The notes: generated from the letters alone by a model not told the origin. DNA of 64,000 nt from Streptomyces cyaneofuscatus (GCF_000718135.1 NZ_JOEM01000003.1:62001-126000), one strand, 5' to 3'; positions 34,358 to 43,084 are shown, counted from the first letter of the stretch. Translations and numbers: made by a program.

Positions 34358-34371
34358 GTTTCACGTGAAAC
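34358..34371. other. parS: parS site (ParB binding)
   Basis: GTTTCACGTGAAAC is a perfect 14-bp palindrome and equals the Streptomyces parS core. The wider TGTTTCACGTGAAAC-C keeps 15 of 16 bases of the bacterial parS consensus. It is intergenic, three bases after the terminator stem. In Streptomyces parS sites cluster around oriC, so this window is probably origin-proximal. Confidence 0.85.
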
Positions 34372-34390
34372 CAAGGCCGGAACCGACGCC

Positions 34391-36043
34391 TCAGAGCTGG
34401 GTGACGTCCAGCTCCCCGGCCGCGTACTGCTTCCGGATCACCTTCTTGTCGAACTTGCCGACGCTCGTCTTCGGGACTGCGGGGATCACCGACCAGCGCT
34501 CCGGCAGCTGCCACTTGGCGATGCCCGACTCGGCGAGGAAGGCCTTCAGCGCCTCGTAATCGACATCGGCGGCACCCTCCTTGAGGACCACCGTCGCCAG
34601 CGGCCGCTCGCCCCACTTCTCGTCCGGTACGGCGACGACGGCCGCCTCCGCGACGTCCGGGTGGGCCATCAGCGCGTTCTCCAGCTCGACGCTGGAGATC
34701 CACTCTCCGCCGGACTTGATGACGTCCTTGGCCCGGTCGGTGAGGGTGAGGTACCCGTCGGTGCTGATCACGCCGACGTCACCGGTCTTCAGCCAGCCGT
34801 CCTCGCTGAACTTGTCCTCGGGCCGCAGGTGCTCGCCGTCGGCCCCGCCGTAGTACGCGGCGGCGATCCAGGCGCCGCGGACCTCCAGCTCACCGGCCGA
34901 CTCGCCGTCCCACGGCAGGTGCTCGCCCGCCGGGCCGACCAGCCGCGCCTCCACACCGGCCGGGAAGCGGCCCTGGGTGATGCGGTACGGCCACTCCTCC
35001 TCGGCGCTCAGCCCGGCGGGCGGGTGGGCCATGGTGCCCAGCGGCGAGGTCTCCGTCATGCCCCAGGCGTGGCAGAGCCGGACGCCGAGCTTGTCGTACG
35101 CCTCCATCAGCGACGGCGGGCAGGCCGCACCGCCGATGGTCACGTTGGCCATGGAGGTGAGGTCGCGCGGGTTGGCGGTGACCTCGGCGAGGAGGCCCTG
35201 CCAGATGGTGGGCACCGCGGCGGCGTGCGTGGGGCGCTCGCGCTCGATCATCTCGGCGAGCGGGGCGGGCTGGAGGAAGCGGTCCGGCATGAGCATGTTG
35301 ACGCCGCTCATGAAGGTGGCGTGCGGCAGCCCCCACGCGTTTACGTGAAATTGGGGGACTACGACGAGCGTGGTGTCCTTGTCGGTCAGCCCCATCGACT
35401 CCGACATGTTGACCTGCATGGAGTGCAGGTAGATCGAGCGGTGGGAGTAGACGACGCCCTTGGGGTCCCCGGTGGTGCCGGAGGTGTAACACATGGCGGC
35501 GGCCTGGCGTTCGTCCAGCTCCGGCCAGTCGTACGTGGTCGGGCGGCCCGCGATCAGCTCCTCGTAGTCGTGCACGCGCGGCGCGACCCCGGCCAGCGCC
35601 GAGCGGTCGCCCGGCCCGGAGACGACCACGTGCTCGATGCTCGGCAGGTGCGGCAGCAGCGGCACGAGGAGCGGCAGCAGCGTGCCGTCCGCGATGACGA
35701 CCTTGTCGTCCGCGTGGTTGACGATCCAGGCGAGCTGCTCCGGAGGCAGCCGGAGGTTGAGGGTGTGGAGCACGGCCCCCATGGAGGGAATCGCGAGGTA
35801 GGCCTCCACATGGACGGCGTTGTTCCACATGAGGGTGGCGACCCTCTGGTCGCCGTCGATTCCCAGCTCGTCGCGGAGCGCGTTGGCCAGCTGGGTCGCG
35901 CGGGTGCCGATCTCGGCGAAGGTGCGTCGGTGCGGCTCGGGTTCGCCGGTCCAGGTCGTGACCTGCGACTTCCCATGGATCGTCATCCCGTGGTGCAGGA
36001 TGCGGGTGACAGTCAGCGGTACGTCCTGCATGGTGCTCAGCAC
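34391..36043 (-). CDS. Fatty-acyl-CoA synthetase (AMP-binding family)
   Basis: A 550-aa ANL-superfamily ligase that activates a carboxylic acid through an acyl-adenylate to its CoA thioester. The P-loop is [11 protein letters not shown] at residues 186-196. The A5 motif is [11 protein letters not shown]. The A8 hinge is [17 protein letters not shown]. The catalytic Lys is in [14 protein letters not shown] near the C-terminus. The GTG at 36043 has GGAGG at SD distance; the ATG at 36031 is the alternative. Medium- or long-chain substrates are likely. Co-location with a fatty/steroid CoA operon 2 kb away suggests related catabolism, but transcription is separate. Confidence 0.87.
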   Translation of the reverse strand: MLSTMQDVPLTVTRILHHGMTIHGKSQVTTWTGEPEPHRRTFAEIGTRATQLANALRDELGIDGDQRVATLMWNNAVHVEAYLAIPSMGAVLHTLNLRLPPEQLAWIVNHADDKVVIADGTLLPLLVPLLPHLPSIEHVVVSGPGDRSALAGVAPRVHDYEELIAGRPTTYDWPELDERQAAAMCYTSGTTGDPKGVVYSHRSIYLHSMQVNMSESMGLTDKDTTLVVVPQFHVNAWGLPHATFMSGVNMLMPDRFLQPAPLAEMIERERPTHAAAVPTIWQGLLAEVTANPRDLTSMANVTIGGAACPPSLMEAYDKLGVRLCHAWGMTETSPLGTMAHPPAGLSAEEEWPYRITQGRFPAGVEARLVGPAGEHLPWDGESAGELEVRGAWIAAAYYGGADGEHLRPEDKFSEDGWLKTGDVGVISTDGYLTLTDRAKDVIKSGGEWISSVELENALMAHPDVAEAAVVAVPDEKWGERPLATVVLKEGAADVDYEALKAFLAESGIAKWQLPERWSVIPAVPKTSVGKFDKKVIRKQYAAGELDVTQL

Positions 36044-36095
36044 GGCGTCCTCCCGGTGGGCGCTACGCGGCAGTAAGGTTGCGCTGATTCTGCGC

Positions 36096-36113
36096 ACATA
36101 CCACGCGGTATGT
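36096..36113. promoter_or_regulatory. Operator upstream of the acyl-CoA synthetase
   Basis: ACATACC-ACGC-GGTATGT, a perfect 7-bp dyad with a four-base spacer, 53 bp before the GTG start. Typical of a TetR-type repressor; the regulator gene is not seen nearby. Confidence 0.55.
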
Positions 36114-36176
36114 CACTACTCGCGGGAGAAAATTCCTCTCCCGGGGGGGGTGCCAGGGGATGCCCGGTCGCGGTCC

Positions 36177-36743
36177 TCAGCGCACCGGTGTCAGCTCCGG
36201 GTCCTCGCGGAGCTTGCCGAGGGCGCGGGAGACGGCGCTCTTCACCGTACCGATCGACACCCCGAGCACCTCTGCCGTCTGCGCCTCGCTGAGGTCCTCG
36301 TAGTACCTCAGGACGACCATCGCCCGCTGGCGGTCCGGAAGCTTGAGCACCGCGCGCCACATCGCGTCGTGCAGCGACTGCTGCTCGGCCGGGTCGGGCG
36401 CCGCGGCACCGCCCTGCTCGGGCAGCTCCTCGCAGGCGAACTCGTCGACCTTGCGCTTGCGCCACTGCGAGGTCCGGGTGTTCAGCAGCGCCCGGCGGAC
36501 GTACCCGTCCAGCGCCCGGTGGTCCTCGATCCGCTCCCACGCGACGTACGTCTTGGCCAGCGCGGTCTGCAGCAGGTCCTCCGCGTCGCACGGGTTCGCG
36601 GTGAGCGAGCGCGCGGTGCGCAGCAGGACCGGGCCCCGGGCCCGGACGTACGAGGAGAACGACGCGTACGGCGCGTGGGTGGAGTGGCCGGCGGCGGTGG
36701 CGGAGGCCGCCCTGGAGGCGCCCGTGCAGACTGGCGTGGTCAT
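36177..36743 (-). CDS. SigE-family ECF sigma factor
   Basis: A 188-aa sigma-70 factor. Region 2 is FSSYVRARGPVLLRTARSLTANPCDAEDLLQTALAKTYVAWERI. Region 4 is LKLPDRQRAMVVLRYYEDLSEAQTAEVLGVSIGTVKSAVSRALGKLRE. I use the ATG at 36743, where sigma similarity begins soon after. An in-frame ATG at 36833 has a much stronger AGGAGG but adds 30 residues (MASRPYNLRRTALRDLG) unlike the family, so the start is uncertain. No anti-sigma gene is adjacent. Confidence 0.82.
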   Translation of the reverse strand: MTTPVCTGASRAASATAAGHSTHAPYASFSSYVRARGPVLLRTARSLTANPCDAEDLLQTALAKTYVAWERIEDHRALDGYVRRALLNTRTSQWRKRKVDEFACEELPEQGGAAAPDPAEQQSLHDAMWRAVLKLPDRQRAMVVLRYYEDLSEAQTAEVLGVSIGTVKSAVSRALGKLREDPELTPVR

Positions 36744-36923
36744 GTACTCAACGCTAGGAGCGGGGCCCGCCGAGGGGATCGCCCCCAGGTCCCGAAGGGC
36801 CGTCCGCCTCAGGTTGTAGGGCCGGCTCGCCATCCACCTCCTGAAGGTGGACGGGCCGTCGTCCGGCCTTAGGGGTCCGCCCGCACCGCCGTCAGGGTCC
36901 GGCCCGGCGGCGGCCCGTCCGGT

Positions 36924-38090
36924 TCAGCCGTCCGCGCCGAGGATCAGCCCGGACGTCGGGACCCCCGTACCGGCCGTGACCAGGGACCTCGCCGCCCCCG
37001 CCACCTGGTTCACCGATGTGCCGCGGATCTGTCGGACGGCCTCCGCGATGCCGTTCATCCCATGGAGGTACGCCTCCCCCAGCTGACCCCCATGGGTGTT
37101 CAGGGGCAGCGCGTCCGCCGCGACGAACGCCCCGCCCTCCCCCGGACCGCAGAAACCGAACTCCTCCAGCTGCATCAGGACGAACGGCGTGAAGTGGTCG
37201 TAGAGGATGCCCACGTCGATATCGGCCGGGGCGAGGCCTGAGCTCCGCCAGAGCTGCCGGGCGACCACACCGGTCTCGGGCAGCCCGGTCAGCCCGTCGC
37301 GGTAGAAGCTCGTCATCTGCTCCTGCGACCGGCCCGCGCCTTGCGCAGCCGCCACGACGACGGCGGGCGGCCGGGGCAGGTCGCGGGCGCGCTCCACGCT
37401 GGTGACGACGAGCGCCTGGCCGCCGTCGGTCTCCTGGCAGCAGTCGAGCAGCCGCAGCGGTTCGACGATCCAGCGGGAGGCGGCGTGGTCGGCGAGTGTG
37501 ATCGGCTGCCCGTGGAAGTACGCCGCCGGGTTCCGCGCCGCGTGGCGCCGGTCGACCACCGCCACCTGCCCGAAGACCTCCGGCTCGAGGCCGTACGTAT
37601 GCAGGTAGCGCTGGGCCGCCATCGCCACCCAGGAGGCGGGGGTGAGCAGCCCGGCCGGCAGGTTCCAGCCGAGCGCCGCGCCCTCGGCGGTGGGCTCGCG
37701 CCGCTGGACGCCGGAGCCGAAGCGGCGCCCGGAGCGCTCGTTGAACGCCCGGTAGCAGACGACGACGTCGGCCACCCCGCTCGCCACCGCGAGGGCGGCC
37801 TGCTGGACGGTGGCGCAGGCCGCGCCGCCCCCGTAGTGGATGCGGGAGAAGAACGACAGCTCCCCGATCCCGGCGGCCTGGGCGACGGTGATCTCGGGGC
37901 TGGTGTCCATGGTGAAGGTGACGAGGCCGTCGACGTCGGCGGGGGTGAGGCCCGCGTCGTCGAGGGCGGCGCCCACGGCCTCGACGGCGAGCTTGAGTTC
38001 GCTGCGGCCGGAGTTCTTGGAGAACTCGGTGGCCCCGATACCGACGACGGCCGCCTTTCCGCCGAGGGTGTCGGGCCTGCGGATGCTCAT
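36924..38090 (-). CDS. Thiolase-fold lipid-transfer protein (Ltp2-like retro-aldolase)
   Basis: A 388-aa thiolase-superfamily protein. Landmarks are the N-terminal AAVVGIGATEFSKNSGRSELKLAVEAV, the catalytic-region HYGGGAACATVQQAALAV, and late GILYDHFTPFVLMQLEEFGFCGPGEGG and NTHGGQLGEAYLHGMNGI. Length and motifs match Ltp2, the aldolase that releases propionyl-CoA from the steroid C17 side chain together with the DUF35 domain of ChsH2. It is the last gene of a five-gene operon whose other products match the rest of that machine. ATGA overlap with the upstream MaoC gene. Confidence 0.8.
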   Translation of the reverse strand: MSIRRPDTLGGKAAVVGIGATEFSKNSGRSELKLAVEAVGAALDDAGLTPADVDGLVTFTMDTSPEITVAQAAGIGELSFFSRIHYGGGAACATVQQAALAVASGVADVVVCYRAFNERSGRRFGSGVQRREPTAEGAALGWNLPAGLLTPASWVAMAAQRYLHTYGLEPEVFGQVAVVDRRHAARNPAAYFHGQPITLADHAASRWIVEPLRLLDCCQETDGGQALVVTSVERARDLPRPPAVVVAAAQGAGRSQEQMTSFYRDGLTGLPETGVVARQLWRSSGLAPADIDVGILYDHFTPFVLMQLEEFGFCGPGEGGAFVAADALPLNTHGGQLGEAYLHGMNGIAEAVRQIRGTSVNQVAGAARSLVTAGTGVPTSGLILGADG

Positions 38091-38503
38091 GCGTCGCCTC
38101 CCTCGGTGACGGCCACGATGACCTTTCCGGTGACGTGACGCCCTATACGGTTGTCGCCGGTGACCGCGACCTCTATAAGAGCCCGGCTTTCGCCTTCCAG
38201 GGCCACGATCTGGCCGGTCAATCGGAGCACATCCCCGGGGTAGTTGGGAGCGCCGAGCCGGATGGCGACCTTGCGGAGGGCGGCGGCGGGCCCGAAGTGG
38301 TCGATGATGTAGCGGCCGACGAGCCCGTTGGTGGTGAGGATGTTCATGAAGATGTCGGGGGAGCCCTTCTCCCGGGCCAGTTCGGCGTCGTGGTGCACGT
38401 CCTGGTAGTCGCGGGATGCGATGGCGCCCGCGACGATCAGGGTGCGGGTGACGGGGATCTCCAGAGGGGGCAGTTCGTCGCCGACGCGGTAGGCCTCCGT
38501 CAT
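38087..38503 (-). CDS. MaoC-like hydratase (ChsH1-like)
   Basis: A 138-aa single hot-dog protein (GDELPPLEIPVTRTLIVAGAIASRDYQDVHHDAELAREKGSPDIFMNILTTNGLVGRYI). The DxxxxH hydratase pattern appears as D-YQDV-H. Its size matches the small subunit of the ChsH1-ChsH2 enoyl-CoA hydratase. Both ends overlap neighbours by four bases (ATGA), showing tight co-translation with the acyl-CoA dehydrogenase upstream and the thiolase-like gene downstream. Confidence 0.82.
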   Translation of the reverse strand: MTEAYRVGDELPPLEIPVTRTLIVAGAIASRDYQDVHHDAELAREKGSPDIFMNILTTNGLVGRYIIDHFGPAAALRKVAIRLGAPNYPGDVLRLTGQIVALEGESRALIEVAVTGDNRIGRHVTGKVIVAVTEGGDA

Positions 38504-39543
38504 GACGTGCCCGCCATCCGGTCGCTCCCGATCAACAGGCCCAGCTCCTCCAGGAGTTCCGCACCGCACCCCAGGTACGCGTCGAGCTGACGGCCCCAGA
38601 GGAAGTGCCGGTGGACCGGGTGGTCGAGGTCGGCCCCGGTGCCGCCGTGCAGGTGCTGCCCGGCGTGCACGACCCGCCGGCCCGCCTCCGAGGCCCACCA
38701 GGCCGCCGTCAACGCCTGCGCCTCGTGGTCCAGTTGCCGGTCACGCCGCCACGCCGCCTCGTACGCCGTGACCCTGATGGCCTCCGTGTCCATGTGGGCG
38801 TCGGCGGCGCGGAGCAGGACGCCCTGGTTGGTGGAGAGCGGCCGCCCGAACTGTTCGCGGGTCGTGGTGTGCTGGACCGCCCGGGCGAGGGAGCCCGCGC
38901 AGACGCCCGCCTGGAGCCCGGCGAAGGCGGTCCGGCTCGCGGCGAGGACCGCGGCGCAGGCCCCCGGGCCCGTACCGAGGGGCTCTCCCCGTACGCCGTC
39001 GAGGCCGAGCCGCCCCGCCGACCAGGGCGCGGTCGTCTCCACGGGCACCACGGTCACCCCCGGCGCCCCGGCCTCCACGATCCACAACTCCCGCTCGGCA
39101 TCCGCCACCAGCACATGGGTGGCGTCCCGCAGCCACGGCACCCAGGGCACGACCCCGTACAGCGCCCCGTCCACCGCCCGCACTCCGCCCCGCGCCGGGA
39201 AGGCGCCCGTCGCCACCGCCGTACCGTCGCGCAGGGCGGGCAGCAGGCGCCCCCGCTGCTCCGCCGTACCGTGCTCGGCGACCGCGAGGAGCCCGTACAC
39301 ACAGGTCGCCGCGAGCGGGACCTGGGCAGTGTTCCGGCCCTGTTCCTCCAGGAGCAGGACCAGCCCGAGGAGCCCGATGTCCTCCACCGCCCCGGGCAGC
39401 CCGGCCGTGCACAGCTCTTTCCACAGCCCCGCGTCCGTCCCCGTTCCGGCCGCCACCAGCCGCTCGTGCGTCGAGAGATCACCGAAGATCCGCGCGGCAA
39501 GGCCCTGCGCCGCCGTCTGCTCCTCGCTCGGGGTGAAGTCCAT
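38500..39543 (-). CDS. Acyl-CoA dehydrogenase, short subunit (ChsE1-like)
   Basis: A 347-aa acyl-CoA dehydrogenase homologue, shorter than the usual 380-390 aa. It has FTPSEEQ at the N-terminus, a central domain rich in Ala, and the C-terminal FAD contact region TTREQFGRPLSTNQGVLLRAADAHMDTEAIR with QHLHGGTGADLDHPVHRHF. In the igr system one short and one long subunit form an alpha2beta2 dehydrogenase. The pairing with the 392-aa protein at 40606 fits that architecture. Confidence 0.82.
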   Translation of the reverse strand: MDFTPSEEQTAAQGLAARIFGDLSTHERLVAAGTGTDAGLWKELCTAGLPGAVEDIGLLGLVLLLEEQGRNTAQVPLAATCVYGLLAVAEHGTAEQRGRLLPALRDGTAVATGAFPARGGVRAVDGALYGVVPWVPWLRDATHVLVADAERELWIVEAGAPGVTVVPVETTAPWSAGRLGLDGVRGEPLGTGPGACAAVLAASRTAFAGLQAGVCAGSLARAVQHTTTREQFGRPLSTNQGVLLRAADAHMDTEAIRVTAYEAAWRRDRQLDHEAQALTAAWWASEAGRRVVHAGQHLHGGTGADLDHPVHRHFLWGRQLDAYLGCGAELLEELGLLIGSDRMAGTS

Positions 39544-39544
39544 C

Positions 39545-40609
39545 TCAACCGCCTTCGCTCGCCCGGAAGACCGGAAGTTCCAGATCGGGGTCCGTACGCA
39601 GGAACTCCAGGCGTACGGGCAGGCCGATGCGCACCTTGTCGTACGGCACCCCGACCACGTTGCCGACGATCCGGACGCCCTCGGCGAGCTCGATGAGCGC
39701 GACGGCGTACGGGCCGCCCTCGCCCGACGGGTCGAAGGCGGGGAAGGACGGGTGGTGCATCACGACATGGCTGAACACCGTGCCCTCACCGCTCGCCTCC
39801 ACCGTGTCCCACTCCTGGCCGGCGCAGGCGTTGCAGCCGGGGAGCCAGGGGAAGCGGAGGGTGGCGCAGTCGGTGCAGCGCTGGATGAGGAGGCGGTGCT
39901 CGGCGACCCCGGCCCAGAATCCGGCGTTGTCGCGATTGATGACGGGGCGGGGCCGGAGAGGCGCTTCCCGCTCCGACTTCGCGGGATTCCGTTGCGCGGG
40001 ATTCCGTTGCGCGGGGCGGTACTTGAGGATGCGGAAGCGGTGCGTCCCGGCGGGTTCGCCGTCGGCGCTGACGTCCATGCGGGTGGTGACGAAGTAGCCG
40101 GTGCCGAGCTTGGTGGTCTTACGGCGGGAGACGGCCTCGATGACGGCGTCGAAGGTGATCAGGTCGCCAGGGCGGAGCGGCCGCAGATACTCCTGCTCGC
40201 AGTCGGTGGCGACGACGGAGGTGTACCCGGCGCCGTCGAGCAGCCCGAGGAGTTCGTCGTACGCCGCCGAGCGGCCGGTGCCGCGGGGGTGCCCGGCCAG
40301 CCCGCCCATGGTCCAGGCCTGGAGCATCGTGGGCGGGGCGACGGCGTCGGGGCCCTGGTAGGCGGTTGAGGTGTCGCCCATGGCCTCGCACCAGTGCCGG
40401 ATCATGGGCAGGTTGACGGGGTCCTTGCCGGTGCCGGCGGTGGCGGCGGGGCGGCCGGCGTAGGAGGTGAGCCGTTCGTACAGGGGGTCCGGGGCATCGG
40501 CCCGCATGTCCTGGCCGTCCTGGCCGTCCTGGCCGTCCCGCACGCCCTGGCCGTCCTGGCCGTCCCGCACGCCCTGGCCGTCCCGCACGCCCTGGCCGCC
40601 CGGCTTCAC
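39545..40609 (-). CDS. MaoC N-terminal plus DUF35 OB-fold protein (ChsH2-like)
   Basis: A 354-aa fusion. The first part (about 45-190) is a MaoC-N hot-dog domain (YERLTSYAGRPAATAGTGKDPVNLPMIRHWCEAMGDTSTAYQG, ending VTTRMDVSADGEP). The second (about 225-350) is a DUF35 zinc-rubredoxin/OB domain with CTDCATLRFPWLPGCNACAGQEWDTVEASGEG, the four Cys being CxxC and CxxC. This is the ChsH2 layout, in which DUF35 also docks the aldolase. The N-terminal 34 residues are GQGVRD/GQD repeats coded by a minisatellite. An internal ATG at 40507 would skip them. The GTG at 40609 overlaps the upstream stop. Confidence 0.83.
   Translation of the reverse strand: MKPGGQGVRDGQGVRDGQDGQGVRDGQDGQDGQDMRADAPDPLYERLTSYAGRPAATAGTGKDPVNLPMIRHWCEAMGDTSTAYQGPDAVAPPTMLQAWTMGGLAGHPRGTGRSAAYDELLGLLDGAGYTSVVATDCEQEYLRPLRPGDLITFDAVIEAVSRRKTTKLGTGYFVTTRMDVSADGEPAGTHRFRILKYRPAQRNPAQRNPAKSEREAPLRPRPVINRDNAGFWAGVAEHRLLIQRCTDCATLRFPWLPGCNACAGQEWDTVEASGEGTVFSHVVMHHPSFPAFDPSGEGGPYAVALIELAEGVRIVGNVVGVPYDKVRIGLPVRLEFLRTDPDLELPVFRASEGG
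40510..40600 (-). repeat. Minisatellite in the ChsH2-like N-terminus
   Basis: Repeats of 9 and 18 bases built on CCTGGCCGTCC and GCACGCCCTGGCCGTCC (+ strand) encode runs of GQD and GQGVRD. Length change in multiples of three keeps the frame. Confidence 0.75.
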
Positions 40610-41784
40610 CGCTTGCCCCGCGTCATCCCGAGCCGCATGGTCGCGACGATCTCGCGCTGCACTTCGCTGACGCCGCCGCCGAAGGTGTTGATCTGCGCGG
40701 CCCGGTTCATCCGCTCCAGCTCACCACGAGCTCTGCCTTCCGCGCCGAAGCAGCCGGCCGACCCGCCCCGCAGAAGCCCGACGTCCCCCACCACCTCCTG
40801 GCACATCCGATAGACCTCCACCGCGCTCTCGGTCCCCGCGAACTTCACGCCGCTCGCCTCCCCGGGAGCCAGCGCGCCCGCCCCCACGGCCCCGACCAGC
40901 CGCCAGTTCAGCAGCCGGGTCGCCGCGAGCCGGGCGTACGCCTCCGCGAGCCGGGCACGTACCCACGGCTCGTCGATCCGGCGGCGCCCCGTGGCGGGGT
41001 CGGGGGTACGGGCGTGGGCGAGGGCCTCCTCGTAGAAGTCCTCGGCCTGCATGCCGATGGCGGCGAGGGCGACGCGTTCGTGGTTGAGCTGGTTGGTGAT
41101 GAGCCCCCACCCCTGGTTCTCCTCCCCGACGAGGTTCGAGGCGGGGACGCGTACGCCGTCGTAGTAGGTGGCGGTCGTGGTCAGCCCGCCCACCGTCTCG
41201 ATGGGCGTCCAGGAGAAGCCGGGATCGCCGGTCGGCACGAGGATGATGGAGATGCCGCGGTGCTTGGGGGCATCGGGGTCCGTACGGCAGGCGAGCCAGA
41301 TCCAGTCGGCCTGCTGGGCATTGCTGGTGAAGATCTTCTGCCCGTCGATGACCCAGTCATCGCCGTCGCGCACGGCGCGGGTGCGCAGGGCCGCCAGGTC
41401 CGTACCGGCTTCGGGCTCGCTGTAGCCGATCGCGAAGACGAGGTCGCCGCTGAGGATGCGGGGCAGGAAGTACGCCTTCTGCTCCTCGGTGCCGTACTTC
41501 ATCAGGGTCGGCCCGACGGTGTTGAGGGTGACCATGGAGACGGGCGCGCCGGCCCGGTACGCCTCGTCGAAGAAGACGAACTGCTCGTCGGGTCCCCGCC
41601 CCTGCCCGCCGTACGCGACGGGCCAGCCGAGGCCGAGCATCCCGTCGGCGCCGATCCGCCGGAGCAGCCGCCGCTGCTCACCCGGATCGTCGCGCCAGCT
41701 TCCGCCCTCGGGCAGCACGGCCGCGAAGTAGGCGCGCAGTTCGGTACGCAGCTGCTGCTGGCGCTCCGTCGGGGCGAGGTGCAC
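40606..41784 (-). CDS. Acyl-CoA dehydrogenase, full-length subunit (ChsE2-like)
   Basis: A 392-aa flavoprotein, first gene of the operon. It has LGLGWPVAYGGQGRGPDEQFVFFDEAYRAGAP, the FAD-binding block FAIGYSEPEAGTDLAALRTRAVRDGDDWVIDGQKIFTSNAQQADW and a C-terminal FGGGVSEVQREIVATMRLGM. It likely dehydrogenates a branched propanoyl-CoA side chain together with the short subunit at 38500. The promoter region upstream carries a CTGAC/GTCAG dyad. Confidence 0.85.
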   Translation of the reverse strand: MHLAPTERQQQLRTELRAYFAAVLPEGGSWRDDPGEQRRLLRRIGADGMLGLGWPVAYGGQGRGPDEQFVFFDEAYRAGAPVSMVTLNTVGPTLMKYGTEEQKAYFLPRILSGDLVFAIGYSEPEAGTDLAALRTRAVRDGDDWVIDGQKIFTSNAQQADWIWLACRTDPDAPKHRGISIILVPTGDPGFSWTPIETVGGLTTTATYYDGVRVPASNLVGEENQGWGLITNQLNHERVALAAIGMQAEDFYEEALAHARTPDPATGRRRIDEPWVRARLAEAYARLAATRLLNWRLVGAVGAGALAPGEASGVKFAGTESAVEVYRMCQEVVGDVGLLRGGSAGCFGAEGRARGELERMNRAAQINTFGGGVSEVQREIVATMRLGMTRGKR

Positions 41785-41825
41785 GGCGGACCTCCAGGGC
41801 AGGATTCACGTCAGCAGAACCGTTT

Positions 41826-41840
41826 CTGACTGTCCGTCAG
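41826..41840. promoter_or_regulatory. Dyad operator before the igr-like operon
   Basis: CTGAC-TGTCC-GTCAG, 42 bp upstream of the first start codon. The wider AACTGACGGACAGTCAG on the coding strand resembles TetR-family sites used by fatty-acid or steroid-CoA repressors. The regulator is not in this window. Confidence 0.55.
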
Positions 41841-42003
41841 TTTTGCTTCCCCTGTCAAGGGGCGAGGGTCAGGAGCAACGGCAGCAGCCCGCGCGAGGCA
41901 CCGAAGTGGCGCCGCACGGGCTGCTGTTCAACCGACCGGAACCCACCCCCCGGGAGGTCCCGGACGTCTGGTCACCGAGGAGGCGTGGTGGCTGCCGGGG
42001 TCA

Positions 42004-42318
42004 TCACCAGAAGAACGGGGTGAAGTTCACGGCGACGCTGTGGTCCGACTGGTCGATGGCGGTGAAGGCCGAGCCGCTCACCTGGGCCGACGTGTTCTGG
42101 TTCGACGCACCGGCCCCGACGGCCTGCTGCTGCGTCGTGGACGCGTTGCCGGTGTTGTTGCCGCCGACGCCACTGCCGCCGACCGTCGCCACGGCCGCGT
42201 TCGATCCGTCGTTCGCGAAGGAGCCGTTGTCCGCCAGGGCCACACCGCCGCAGAGGGCGACGGTCAGGGGCAGCGCGGCGACTGCGGCGAGAACACGAGC
42301 GGTACGGATGCTTGCCAT
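42004..42318 (-). CDS. Small secreted Asn/Ser/Thr-rich protein
   Basis: A 104-aa exported protein. Signal peptide MASIRTARVLAAVAALPLTVALCGGVALA, then a low-complexity mature part (DNGSFANDGSNAAVATVGGSGVGGNNTGNASTTQQQAVGAGASNQN) and a conserved-looking aromatic end NFTPFFW. The composition resembles rodlin or amyloid-like surface proteins, but no chaplin or rodlin signature is clear. AGGAGG lies upstream of the ATG. Surface assembly is a guess. Confidence 0.65.
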   Translation of the reverse strand: MASIRTARVLAAVAALPLTVALCGGVALADNGSFANDGSNAAVATVGGSGVGGNNTGNASTTQQQAVGAGASNQNTSAQVSGSAFTAIDQSDHSVAVNFTPFFW

Positions 42319-42567
42319 GTCAGTTCCTCCAGGAGCCGGAAGTCCGGCTTCATAGGTTCATGTGCGGCTGTTTCCGGGGAGGTTGGCCGACCGCCCCGGT
42401 GCTGGTCACGACGTCGCGAGACCAGAGTTGCCCAGCACATCCCCGGCGAACCACGCTGTGCCGCCTGATTCCCTCGCAAGCATGAAGAAGAGGCGGTAAA
42501 CCCCTCCGGAACAACGAAGGCGAGGCCTCGGCGTCTTCGAACAGGAGGCCCGCTGGCAGCAGGCCCG

Positions 42568-42972
42568 CTAGAAGTCGCCGTACTGCGCCTCGAACGCGGC
42601 GATGGCCTCGTCCTGCCGCGCCAGATCCGTCACCTGCTCCGCCGTGCCCTCGACCACGATGTCGAGGCCGCCCGCGAGTGAGCCGTGCCCGGTGGTGAGC
42701 GCGCAGTGGGCGTTGCCGGCCAGATTCCTCGCCTTCTGCCCGCCCGGCCCGGTGCTGAAGAACAGCGTCCCGCCGTACCAGGCGGCCATCAGCGGCGTGA
42801 CGTGCAGCCGCCCGTCCGCCCGGACGGTGGTGATCCAGAAGACCTCGGCGTCCCGCAGCCGGCGCTGGGCCTCGGCCCAGTCGGTGGCGGCGACGTCCTC
42901 CGCACCGGGACGCGGGTTGAGCGCGGAGCTGTAGCGGGCGTCGAGCTCGGTCGTGGGCTGCCGGGGAGTCAT
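42568..42972 (-). CDS. PPOX-class flavin oxidase-like protein, short C-terminus
   Basis: A 134-aa split-barrel protein of the pyridoxamine-5'-phosphate-oxidase-like family (EAQRRLRDAEVFWITTVRADGRLHVTPLMAAWYGGTLFFSTGPGGQKARNL...NAHCALTTGHG...DIVVEGTA). Relatives usually continue for another 30 or so residues to a conserved aromatic end, whereas here a stop follows AQYGDF. It may be truncated. F420 or FMN could be the cofactor. Start ATG at 42972. Confidence 0.7.
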   Translation of the reverse strand: MTPRQPTTELDARYSSALNPRPGAEDVAATDWAEAQRRLRDAEVFWITTVRADGRLHVTPLMAAWYGGTLFFSTGPGGQKARNLAGNAHCALTTGHGSLAGGLDIVVEGTAEQVTDLARQDEAIAAFEAQYGDF

Positions 42973-43084
42973 GCGGAACCACTTCCCTCTCCTTGCGACC
43001 TCCTTACGGCAAAGGCTACGCAGCCCGGCCCGGTGGCGCCCGCCCCCACTTCCCTTATTCGAACGCGTGTACGAAACTAGAGCC

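Noticed and set aside
35337..35350. A second parS site (TTTACGTGAAAT)
   Set aside because: It has several mismatches to the palindrome and lies inside the acyl-CoA synthetase coding sequence.
42350..42982. A longer alternative frame overlapping the PPOX gene
   Set aside because: It has no family resemblance and runs antisense-like through the intergenic region. The PPOX frame alone shows conserved motifs.
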